Assembly (NCBI RefSeq): GCF_023716925.1
Contig: NZ_JAMQQG010000019.1
Location: 20,836-84,835 of the forward strand
Length of the DNA: 64,000 nt
Reading direction: 5' to 3'
Source: Frankia sp. R82
Lineage (GTDB): Bacteria > Actinomycetota > Actinomycetes > Frankiales > Frankiaceae
Shown: one piece after another, positions 26,598-34,441 of the stretch
Layout: each line of letters opens with the position of its first letter
Position numbering within the stretch: the stretch's first letter is position 1
Program-made: the position numbers and the translations under genes
Notes under the pieces: generated by a model
What the model was told of the DNA's origin: nothing
What the model saw: the letters and a program-made list of their open reading frames with translations, nothing else
Databases searched by the model: none

Positions 26598-27691
26598 CGG
26601 GCTGTCTCCGTGGTGTCCCAGAAGCCGACTCGGACGAGCTCGTCGGCCATGTCGTCAGCGTCTACGTGCACGTAGGTGTCGGCGGTGGTCCGCGCCGAGC
26701 GGTGGGTAAGTAGTTCGGCAACCATCTCCAGTCGGACCCCGGCGCGCAGCAGCGCCGTGGCGTGGGTGTGGCGGAATAGGTGCGGGTGGAAGTCGACCCC
26801 GGTGCGGCAGCGGAGCCGTTTGACCAGGCTCATCACACCCCAGTAGGTCATCGGCGCCCCGACCGGTCCGTCCCACAGGTTCACGAACACGTAGTCCGAC
26901 TCCAGCTCGCCGTACTCGGCGAACAGGTAGTCCACGTAGAGATCGCACAGGGAACGGCGGACCGGGATCTCTTTGGGCTCCCGGTTCTTCCCCCGCGCCC
27001 GGTTCACGTTGTCCTCTCGCGGCAGCAGGACGATCGACCGCCGATCAGTGTCGATGTCCTCGTGGCGCAGGCCCAGCGCCTGTCCTATCCGACAGCCGGT
27101 CTCGAACATCAGCGCCATCAGGAACCGGTCGCGCAGCCGCACGCAGCCGTCCAGAACAGTCTGCACCTGTCCGTCGGTCAACGTCGCCGGACGACGTTTG
27201 ACCGTCTTCAGCTTCGTCGGGCGAACCGCCGAGGTGCTCGGAGCGATACCGGCCAGGAAGCTGCGATCCTCACCCCCGACCCGGCGGCGCACCACTACCA
27301 ACTGGGCGGCGACCTCGACGCCGCGCCGGGCCAGAAACTCGTAGAACATGTAGACGCTGTCGAGCGCCCGGTTGACCGTCGTCGCCTCCCGGACCGGGAA
27401 CACCGAATCTGCGGCCACCAATCTGCCCGCATCGACCGGCCGCCGCAGCCAGCCGGCGAACTGGTCAACGTGCTCCGCGGACGCGGCCGACAGTTCGACG
27501 TGGACAGCCGCAAGAAACCGCAGCCACAGCACCAGATCGTGCGCGCGGGCCCGGATCGTGTTCGGGGAGTACTCCCGGTCCGTGCACATCGCCAGGAAGT
27601 CATCCACCGGCTCGACCACGTGGCCGTCATCGCCGACGACCGTGTATGTCTCCCGCCGGGCACCGCACCCGACCACTCGCCGAACCCGCAC
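26594..27691 (-). CDS. tnpA: Tn554-type TnpA tyrosine recombinase
   Basis: A 365-residue integrase, close to the 361 residues of Tn554 TnpA. An N-terminal SAM-like core-binding domain (YSPNTIRARAHDLVLWLRFL) precedes the catalytic domain with ETGCRIGQALGL (Arg near 199), HLFRHTHATALL (His-x-x-Arg near 305) and LTHRSARTTADTYVHV (His and Tyr near 340). It is the first gene of the minus-strand A-B-C unit. About 200 bp separate it from the divergent recombinase trio, so promoters for both units must lie there. No terminal repeats are expected for this family. Confidence 0.88.
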   Translation of the reverse strand: MRVRRVVGCGARRETYTVVGDDGHVVEPVDDFLAMCTDREYSPNTIRARAHDLVLWLRFLAAVHVELSAASAEHVDQFAGWLRRPVDAGRLVAADSVFPVREATTVNRALDSVYMFYEFLARRGVEVAAQLVVVRRRVGGEDRSFLAGIAPSTSAVRPTKLKTVKRRPATLTDGQVQTVLDGCVRLRDRFLMALMFETGCRIGQALGLRHEDIDTDRRSIVLLPREDNVNRARGKNREPKEIPVRRSLCDLYVDYLFAEYGELESDYVFVNLWDGPVGAPMTYWGVMSLVKRLRCRTGVDFHPHLFRHTHATALLRAGVRLEMVAELLTHRSARTTADTYVHVDADDMADELVRVGFWDTTETAR

Positions 27692-27897
27692 CCACCGGTC
27701 TCCCGTCGCTCCCCGTCGTGAACAGTGGTCAGCAACGTACTGTCAGCTACGGAGCAGAAGGGGTGCGGAGTCGCACGTGGCGGGCGTGTCTGACAGTGGC
27801 CCGTCAGGTCCAAATAGTCGCGGACGGCCAGTACAACGTTCCGGAGGTTCTCTAGGCTTCGCTTTGTTGTCGGTTCGAGAGCCTCCGGGAGATCGTG

Positions 27898-29463
27898 ATG
27901 GAGAACAGCGCGTCCTGGATAGTTGAATTCTATGACCTTACAGCCAAGCTTCCTCAGGCTGAGGTTGACGGGATCGGCGGGCTGGGTGATATACACGAGC
28001 GGGCGGCGCGTAACGGCGCGCGGCATGGCACGCCGCTTATCATGAAAACGTCCGGGATGGCCGATGCCCGGCTTAACCTGTTCTTCCGCACCGGTCCGAT
28101 GGCCGCGGCGCAGCCGTCGACATGGCGGCGGTACGCCTACTCGCTGGTGGTCTGGCTGAATTTCCTGGAGGTGTTCGGGCGGCAATGGGACGCGGCGACT
28201 GCGGGCGATGTGGAGGGGTTCAAGGACTGGCGGGTGACCGACCGGGCGAACGACGGCCGGGTCGCGCCGGCGAGTTTCGACGCGGACCGGGCGGCGCTGA
28301 ACTGCTTCTACTCGTGGGCGGCGGTGCGCTACGGCGTGGCCAACCCGGTTCCCTCCGGCCGGTGGGCGCGTGCCGGCCGGCCAGGTGACGATGTCGATGG
28401 CCGGCGTGGGTCTCGGGACCCGCTGCGTCCGGCCGGGGCGACACGGCGGCAGGTGAAGTGGCTGTTGCGGTCGGCGTTCGAGCAGTGGCGGGACATCGGC
28501 CTGCGTGGCTACGGCTTCGACGGCGTCCGTCGGTCGAATTGGTGCGGCCCGTATGAGGATCGGGATGCCGCGTTCGTCGACGGGCTGTATGGGACGGGGC
28601 TGCGGCTGACCGAGTGGGCGAGCATCCTCGACGTGGAGCTTCCCGGCGAGGGCGAGGATCGTTTTCCTCGGGCGTGGCTGGCGGCGGCGTGTGCGAAGGG
28701 TGGCCGGCACGGGCGGGTCTACCGGATACCGCGTCGGGTGCTGACGGCGGTGCGCGGTTACGTGGACCCTCAGGAAGGCTCACGGGGCGAGAGGGTCCGC
28801 TGGGCGCAGCACGCCGGCCGCTACGAACAGCTGACCGTCCGGCGGATCGTCACCGGCTACAACGCCCGCTCCCGCATCCTCACGCTGGAGGGTGTGGATG
28901 GGCCGGTCCGTATGTCGGTGGACGTGCTGAGCCCGCATGAGCGCCGCGGTCTGTTCCGCCGGACGGATGATGGTCTGGAACCGCTGGCTGTGTGGCTGGG
29001 ACGCGATGGGCTGCCGAAACATGCGCACGGCTGGGAGGACACCTTCACCGCCGCAAACCGCCGTGTTGCAGGGGCGTGGACGGCTGCGGGCCGGGTGGGG
29101 CATGTGCCGTTGTGGTGCACGCCGCATATGTGCCGGCACAGCTTCGCACTGAAATGGTTCTCTATCCTGTCGATGGTATGGGACAACCGATTGGCGGGTT
29201 TCACTGCCGAGGAGCTGAAGGACTACCGGGCCCAATTCGGCGATATCTGGTATCAGCTCGCCGGCCTTCTTGGGCATGCCGATCCGTCGACGACCCGCGA
29301 CCATTATCTGGAACCGTTCACCCGTCTGGACGTCGACTATCTGATGGCTCTGCTGGACGGCGAGGAGCAGACCGCCGTCGAGGTGCTGCTGCGCGCGGTG
29401 GCCGTCGACAGCGGCCGTGTGCTCACGGGGATGGACCTGACCAGCCCGGCGGGCGCCGGGTGA
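27898..29463 (+). CDS. Large tyrosine recombinase, first of a trio
   Basis: A 521-residue tyrosine recombinase. The core-binding domain includes STWRRYAYSLVVWLNFLEVF. Catalytic residues are visible as GLRLTEWASI (Arg near 236), CTPHMCRHSFALKW (His-x-x-Arg near 410) and LLGHADPSTTRDHYLEPF (His near 460, Tyr near 469). ATG 27898 is preceded by an in-frame GTG at 27895; CGGGAGA lies 8-10 nt upstream. It overlaps the next gene in GTGA. It is longer than ordinary XerC/D-like proteins because of insertions between boxes. It begins a plus-strand cassette of four overlapping genes. Confidence 0.87.
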   Translation: MENSASWIVEFYDLTAKLPQAEVDGIGGLGDIHERAARNGARHGTPLIMKTSGMADARLNLFFRTGPMAAAQPSTWRRYAYSLVVWLNFLEVFGRQWDAATAGDVEGFKDWRVTDRANDGRVAPASFDADRAALNCFYSWAAVRYGVANPVPSGRWARAGRPGDDVDGRRGSRDPLRPAGATRRQVKWLLRSAFEQWRDIGLRGYGFDGVRRSNWCGPYEDRDAAFVDGLYGTGLRLTEWASILDVELPGEGEDRFPRAWLAAACAKGGRHGRVYRIPRRVLTAVRGYVDPQEGSRGERVRWAQHAGRYEQLTVRRIVTGYNARSRILTLEGVDGPVRMSVDVLSPHERRGLFRRTDDGLEPLAVWLGRDGLPKHAHGWEDTFTAANRRVAGAWTAAGRVGHVPLWCTPHMCRHSFALKWFSILSMVWDNRLAGFTAEELKDYRAQFGDIWYQLAGLLGHADPSTTRDHYLEPFTRLDVDYLMALLDGEEQTAVEVLLRAVAVDSGRVLTGMDLTSPAGAG

Positions 29464-31325
29464 CCGCCGGCGTGGGTGGCCGGCGTGCGACGCAGCCGGC
29501 GGCGGGTTGGCGGCCACCGCAGCGGCTGGCGGCGGACGGGGGCGGCCTGCGGGTGCGGTTCGTTGAGGAGTCCGGCCAGCGGGAGCGGACGTTCGATTTC
29601 GCCGGTCTGCCCGTCGAGCGAGACGTGCAGCTCTGGCTGGTCCGGGTGTTCGTCCGCCGGGCCGGTCCGCGGTCGGCGACGAAACGGATGAGCACCGCCG
29701 TGGGACACTTCGACATCCTGCGAGGCTTCGCCGCGTCGCTCGCCACGGCGTCGCCGCCCCCGCGCGGCCCGGCCAATCTGCGGCCCGCGCACCTCACCGG
29801 GTTTCTCCTGCGCTACCGTGGTCAGCCCAGCGAGCGGGAGTATCTCAAGCGGCTGCGGGTGCTGCTGCGGGACGATCCGGAGCTGCCGGAGCCCACGCGG
29901 AGCGCGCTGGTGTCCGCGCGGCTCGCGCCAGCGGCGCCGGTGAGCCCAGTTGTCGGCTACGGCGACACGGAATGGCAGCAGATCATGACCGTGGTGCGGC
30001 AGGATGTGCGGCTGGCCCGGGACCGCATCCGGGCCGGCCGCCGGCTGCTCGATCGTTTCCGCGCCGGTGGCCTGCCCTCCGATAGCCCGGAGGCCGGGCT
30101 GGGGGTGTTGTTGGATGTCTTCGATCGCACCGGTGATTTTCCTCGGGTCGGCTCGGGCGTGCATTCCCGGGCTGTCCAGAAGGCCGGTGGCATGACCGGC
30201 CTCGGCAGGCGGCTGTGCCTGTCCAGCGATGAGGCGGTCGCGTTCTGCCTGCTGCTGGTCGCGTTGACCGGGGAGAACTTCGGCACGGTCGCCGCGTGGC
30301 CGGCGGCACACCACCGGCCGGACGGCGGCGACGGCGACACCAGTGTTGCTCTGGTCGAGGAGGTCAAGCCGCGGCGCGGGCCTGACCGGGAGCACATGGT
30401 CATCGCGTTGGAGGACCTGCCCGCCGGCGTGCCCGCAGTGCTGGAGGCAGCCGGTGAGGAGACACGACTGTTCCGCTCTCCGCTGCGGGTCTACCAGCTG
30501 CTGGTGGAACTGACCGAGCTCTCCCGCCGGCACGGCGGCCACACCCTGGCATTCAGCACCTTCGTGCCCCGGCCCGGCCCGCTCGGCTCCCGCTGGACCG
30601 AAGGGGTCAACGCCACGGACCTGCTGTGGTGGGCCCGGCGCCGCGGCTTCCCGGCCGCCGCCGAGGCGGGTCCGGATACGAAGCCGGCGGTGCATGTCGG
30701 ACGCCTGCGCCAGACTGTGATCGAACGCCGCCGGCAGCCGATCGCCCATACCCGGCAGACCATGAACGACCACTATCTGCGGCGCAGCCGCACGGTCCAG
30801 GACGACAGCCGCATGGTGGTCGGTGCCGCGCTGCGCGAGCAGGTCGACAGCGCGCGGGCAGCCCAGGGCATGCCGGTGCTCACCGTGGCCTTCCTGGACC
30901 ATGCCCGCCGCGATCCGGCCGCCGCGGCGGCTACGGCCGGGATGGAGCCGGACACCCTTCGCCGCCTGATCTCCGGGGTGCAGGACACCGCTCTTGCCTC
31001 CTGCACCGACCATCGCAACGGCCCGCACGCCGCAGCGGGGCAGCCGTGCCCGGTGTCGTTCCTGGACTGTTTGGACTGCTCGAACGCCCGCGCGCTGCCG
31101 CATCAGCTCGGCGTGCAGATGCTGGCCGCCGAGCGGCTGCGCGGGCTGCGGCCGAACCTCACCCTGGCTGTCTGGGAGGCGCACCTGCGTCGACGTCTCG
31201 ACCAGCTGGAGGAGATCCTGAACCACTACACTGCGGCCGAACGCGACCAAGCGCGCGCCGCGGTGACTGCCCGCCAGCAGCAGCTCGTGGACGACCTGCT
31301 CGACGGCCGCTGGGACCTACGATGA
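29460..31325 (+). CDS. Degenerate tyrosine recombinase, middle member of the trio
   Basis: A 621-residue protein. It has a recombinase-like layout: HVGRLRQTVIERR (His-x-x-Arg) and PIAHTRQTMNDHYLRRS (His and Tyr), but the first catalytic box reads ALTGENFGTVAAW, where the conserved arginine of TGLRxxE is missing. It therefore may not cut DNA by itself. Near the C-terminus CPVSFLDCLDCSNARALPH looks like a zinc site. GTG at 29460 overlaps the previous stop (GTGA), and its own stop overlaps the next ATG. By analogy with recombinase-in-trio elements it is probably a structural subunit of a three-protein recombination complex. Confidence 0.72.
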   Translation: MTAGVGGRRATQPAAGWRPPQRLAADGGGLRVRFVEESGQRERTFDFAGLPVERDVQLWLVRVFVRRAGPRSATKRMSTAVGHFDILRGFAASLATASPPPRGPANLRPAHLTGFLLRYRGQPSEREYLKRLRVLLRDDPELPEPTRSALVSARLAPAAPVSPVVGYGDTEWQQIMTVVRQDVRLARDRIRAGRRLLDRFRAGGLPSDSPEAGLGVLLDVFDRTGDFPRVGSGVHSRAVQKAGGMTGLGRRLCLSSDEAVAFCLLLVALTGENFGTVAAWPAAHHRPDGGDGDTSVALVEEVKPRRGPDREHMVIALEDLPAGVPAVLEAAGEETRLFRSPLRVYQLLVELTELSRRHGGHTLAFSTFVPRPGPLGSRWTEGVNATDLLWWARRRGFPAAAEAGPDTKPAVHVGRLRQTVIERRRQPIAHTRQTMNDHYLRRSRTVQDDSRMVVGAALREQVDSARAAQGMPVLTVAFLDHARRDPAAAAATAGMEPDTLRRLISGVQDTALASCTDHRNGPHAAAGQPCPVSFLDCLDCSNARALPHQLGVQMLAAERLRGLRPNLTLAVWEAHLRRRLDQLEEILNHYTAAERDQARAAVTARQQQLVDDLLDGRWDLR

Positions 31326-33442
31326 CCACCGCGGCGCAGGCGCATACCGAGGATGCCGCCGGCTGGCCGGACGACGACACGACCGTGCTGGCAAGCCGGC
31401 CGCTGCGCCCCGGCACCGACGACACGCTGCTGTCCCGCTTCGGTGACATGATCTGGCAGCTGAGCCCGGCGCATCCCGACGCGCACGTCACCGTCACCGC
31501 GCTGGACTGGCGGCGCTACCCGGCGCGGCTGGTCCGGCCGTTCAAATCGTTCTTCCACGCGGCGCTGGAACAGCCCTACCCGGCGTCGCCGACCGGGCAG
31601 CGGCCCGGTAAGCGGCCTAGCGTTGCCACGCTCAGCTACTGGTTTGTCGACGTGCTGGTCTTCGCCACCTGGCTCGACGAGCACGCCATCGGCGGCCTGA
31701 GCGAGGTCACCGCTGCCGACCTGGACGCCTACCGGTCCCACATCCTCGGGCTGGGCCGCAGCCCCGCCCGCCAAGCGGATCTCCTCGCGGCCGTCCGCAC
31801 CCTCTGGCTCTACCGCGACCGTCTTCCGGCCGCATGCCAGCTCGAAGTCTGCCCGTGGGACGGACTCGCGGCCAAGGACCTGGTCCGCCTCCCACCCGCC
31901 GGCAGGGAGAACGCCACCCCCCGGATCGCCCCCGCGACGATGGACGCTCTGCTCGCCTGGGCGCTACGCATGGTCGAAATGCTTGGCCCGGACATCCGCG
32001 ACGCCTGGCACGAGTTCCACGACCTCGACGCGGGCACCCACCCCTCCCAGCAGATCTACGACGGGCTGGGCATCCCCGACCGCCTGGATCTGTTCCTTCA
32101 CCACGCCCGCAGACGCGGAAGCCCGCTGCCCGGACGGCACGACCCCGCCCGGGGCACCGCCGTCAATGGAGCTCACGTTCTGCGCCTGGTCGGGGTTCCC
32201 CCGGACAAACGCGCCGGGCTGCCCCCGCGGCAGCGGGCGCTGCTGGAAAACGCGGGCCTCCCGATCGCCGCCGACACCACCGTCGGTGGCATCACCGCAC
32301 GGATCGACGGCGTCCCCTGGCGGCCCGGACCGATCAGCATCCGCGAACTGCCCACCCTGGTGCGGCTGCTCTACGCCTCCGCCTTCACCGTCATCTGCTA
32401 TCTATCGGGCATGCGCCCCGGTGAGGTCCTCACCCTGCCCCACGGCTGCTCCGGCAGCGACCCCCGCACCGGTGAGCTGCTGGTGCACGGCCGGCGCGGC
32501 AAGGGCTACGACCGCAGCCCCCTGACCCCCGGGCAGGCCGAACCCGACCGGCCCTGGGTCGTCGTCGCCCCGGTCCACACCGCCGTGCAGCTGCTGGAGA
32601 CCCTCGCCAACTTCCCGTTCCTGTTCCCCGCCAGCCCGATCGCCGCCCACACCAGCCGGGCCAACACCACCCACGCCCGCTCCACCGCCGCCATCAACCA
32701 GGACCTGGAAGACCTCGTCACCTGGGTCAACACGACCTTCACCCACCCGGGCGGCACCCCACCGATCCCACCCGACCCGACCAAGCACCTCCACGCCACC
32801 CGCTTCCGACGCACACTCGCCCACACCATCGTCCGCCGCCCCCGCGGCCTCATCGCAGCCGCCCTGCAATACGGACACGTCCACACCAAGGTCACCCTGA
32901 ACTACGCGGGCGCTGCGGACATCTCCTGGCTCGACGACCTCGCCATCGAACGCCTGGAAATGGTCATGGAACAGATGCAGACCGACGCCCGGCGCCTCGC
33001 CAACGGCGAACACGTCAGCGGACCCGCCGCCACCGAATACCGCGCCCGCGTCGCGAGGTTTCACGGCCGGGTCGTCAACCAGACTCGCAACGCCCGCCGG
33101 CTCCTCACCAACTCGGACCCCGACGTCCACCACGGCGACGGCCTGACCTGCGTCTACCGCGCCGAGACCGCCGAATGCCGCCGCATCCTCGCCGGGCAGG
33201 GGATCACCCCCGATGGGCCCCAGGAGTCCCACTGCCGTTCAACCTGCTCCAACCTCGCCTACACCGACCGCAGCATCGACCAGCTTCGCGCCCGGCTCGG
33301 CCTCTTGGGCGCCGCCATCGGCGACCCCCTGACACCGCAGCCACTCCGCGACCGCGCCCACGCACAGGCCCAAACCGCGAGAGCCACCATCGACCGGCAC
33401 GTCTCATCCTCCCCCGATCGGGCAGACCAGGCAGGCCACTGA
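31322..33442 (+). CDS. Large tyrosine recombinase, third of the trio
   Basis: A 706-residue tyrosine recombinase starting at ATG 31322, which overlaps the preceding stop in ATGA. It has YLSGMRPGEVLTLP (Arg near 364), HATRFRRTLAHTIV (His-x-x-Arg near 490) and ALQYGHVHTKVTLNYAG (His near 520, Tyr near 528). A long insertion separates the core-binding domain from the catalytic part, and a late cysteine region (CVYRAETAECRR, then HCRSTCSNLAY) may bind zinc. It ends in TGATG with the small accessory gene. An open frame extending it upstream to 30626 is antisense-like noise inside the middle recombinase. Confidence 0.85.
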   Translation: MTTAAQAHTEDAAGWPDDDTTVLASRPLRPGTDDTLLSRFGDMIWQLSPAHPDAHVTVTALDWRRYPARLVRPFKSFFHAALEQPYPASPTGQRPGKRPSVATLSYWFVDVLVFATWLDEHAIGGLSEVTAADLDAYRSHILGLGRSPARQADLLAAVRTLWLYRDRLPAACQLEVCPWDGLAAKDLVRLPPAGRENATPRIAPATMDALLAWALRMVEMLGPDIRDAWHEFHDLDAGTHPSQQIYDGLGIPDRLDLFLHHARRRGSPLPGRHDPARGTAVNGAHVLRLVGVPPDKRAGLPPRQRALLENAGLPIAADTTVGGITARIDGVPWRPGPISIRELPTLVRLLYASAFTVICYLSGMRPGEVLTLPHGCSGSDPRTGELLVHGRRGKGYDRSPLTPGQAEPDRPWVVVAPVHTAVQLLETLANFPFLFPASPIAAHTSRANTTHARSTAAINQDLEDLVTWVNTTFTHPGGTPPIPPDPTKHLHATRFRRTLAHTIVRRPRGLIAAALQYGHVHTKVTLNYAGAADISWLDDLAIERLEMVMEQMQTDARRLANGEHVSGPAATEYRARVARFHGRVVNQTRNARRLLTNSDPDVHHGDGLTCVYRAETAECRRILAGQGITPDGPQESHCRSTCSNLAYTDRSIDQLRARLGLLGAAIGDPLTPQPLRDRAHAQAQTARATIDRHVSSSPDRADQAGH

Positions 33443-33882
33443 TGACCCGACAACCCCGGAATCTGCTGGCGGAAAGATCTGCCATCGAGGCAGCGACCGC
33501 GCGTCTGCTTGCCGGAACCCCGGTGCGCTCTCGCTCCGGCAAACTCACCATCACCGAACTGATCGTCGAATCCGGCCTACGCCGCGACGTCGTCTACGCC
33601 GACCACTCCCACCTGGTCGAGGTCTTCCATACCCTGGTCAAGGTCCAGAACTCCGCACCCAGCACCATGCAGGACCTCGCCGACGAGAATGCCGACCTCA
33701 CGCAGAAACTCGCAGCATCCAGAGCCGAGCTGGCCGAGGAACGCGCCTCCGCAGCGACCTTGCGCAGACTCATCGTCGAGCTGTCTCTGGAACTGAGCCA
33801 AGCGCACGACCAAGGACGTGATCAGAGGAACGTCGTCCGTCTCAGGTCACGCACAGACCCGCACCTCATCGGCCCCTGCTGA
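33442..33882 (+). CDS. Small accessory protein of the recombinase trio (HTH plus coiled coil)
   Basis: A 146-residue protein. An N-terminal helical segment with a turn (LTITELIVESGLRRDVVYADH) resembles a helix-turn-helix, followed by a coiled coil (LADENADLTQKLAASRAELA and on). The layout parallels the TnpC-like protein of the Tn554-type unit, so it may serve as the DNA-orienting or directionality factor of the trio. ATG 33442 overlaps the previous stop. It ends 42 bp before the next NUDIX gene. Confidence 0.65.
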   Translation: MTRQPRNLLAERSAIEAATARLLAGTPVRSRSGKLTITELIVESGLRRDVVYADHSHLVEVFHTLVKVQNSAPSTMQDLADENADLTQKLAASRAELAEERASAATLRRLIVELSLELSQAHDQGRDQRNVVRLRSRTDPHLIGPC

Positions 33883-33924
33883 CGAACCCCCTTCTCGACC
33901 CAACCAAATGTTGCGAGGAGACCT

Positions 33925-34404
33925 GTGCCGGAACGTTACCGCAGCATCGTTGACGTCTATGTCCTGCTCCGAAAAGACAGCAAGATCCTCCTCATGGAAC
34001 GCGCCAACACCGGATACGCCGACGGCCAACTCTGCCCACCCAGCGGCCATCTCGAAGAGGGTGAGTCTGTTGTCGACGGTGCGGTGCGAGAGGCCGCGGA
34101 GGAGGTCGGAATTACACTCCATCCGGATGATCTTCAGTGTGTGCACGTCGTACATCACCGCAACCCGCAAGGTCAAGGGCGGATCGGTTTTTTCTTCTCC
34201 GTCGACCGTTGGGAGGGTGAACCGGAAAACCAGGAGCCCCACAAATGCGCTAACCTACTCTGGGTCGACCCTGATTACCTACCATCAAATACGGTTGAGT
34301 ACACAGCTGCGGCCGTTGCTCAAATCCGAGCTGGCTGCACATTTTCGACTCACGGCTGGGAGGAAAGAGGGCATTTCCATGCCGTAGCAGGCCCAGTTCC
34401 GTAG
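33925..34404 (+). CDS. NUDIX hydrolase (intact copy 2)
   Basis: A 159-residue NUDIX protein of the same subfamily as 23448: RYRSIVDVYVLLRKDSKILL at the start, the NUDIX box from GHLEEGESVVDGAVREA to AEEVGI, then RIGFFFSVDRWEGEP and QEPHKCANLLWVDP. GTG at 33925 is preceded by GAGGAG. It directly follows the recombinase trio and ends 38 bp from the convergent TIR-ATPase-TIR gene, so a NUDIX gene again sits at the edge between recombinase genes and a TIR gene. Catalytic glutamates are all present. Confidence 0.88.
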   Translation: MPERYRSIVDVYVLLRKDSKILLMERANTGYADGQLCPPSGHLEEGESVVDGAVREAAEEVGITLHPDDLQCVHVVHHRNPQGQGRIGFFFSVDRWEGEPENQEPHKCANLLWVDPDYLPSNTVEYTAAAVAQIRAGCTFSTHGWEERGHFHAVAGPVP

Positions 34405-34441
34405 CTGTCTGATGTAGCTCGGCACAGCTTGGAGCGAGTTT

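Noticed and set aside
24138..26675. 845-codon plus-strand gene
   Set aside because: It is antisense to tnpB, has low-complexity Gly/Asp/Val composition and no recognisable domain; tnpB shows full catalytic motifs.
27692..27894. Coding sequence between the two recombinase units
   Set aside because: Only short frames in a divergent promoter position.
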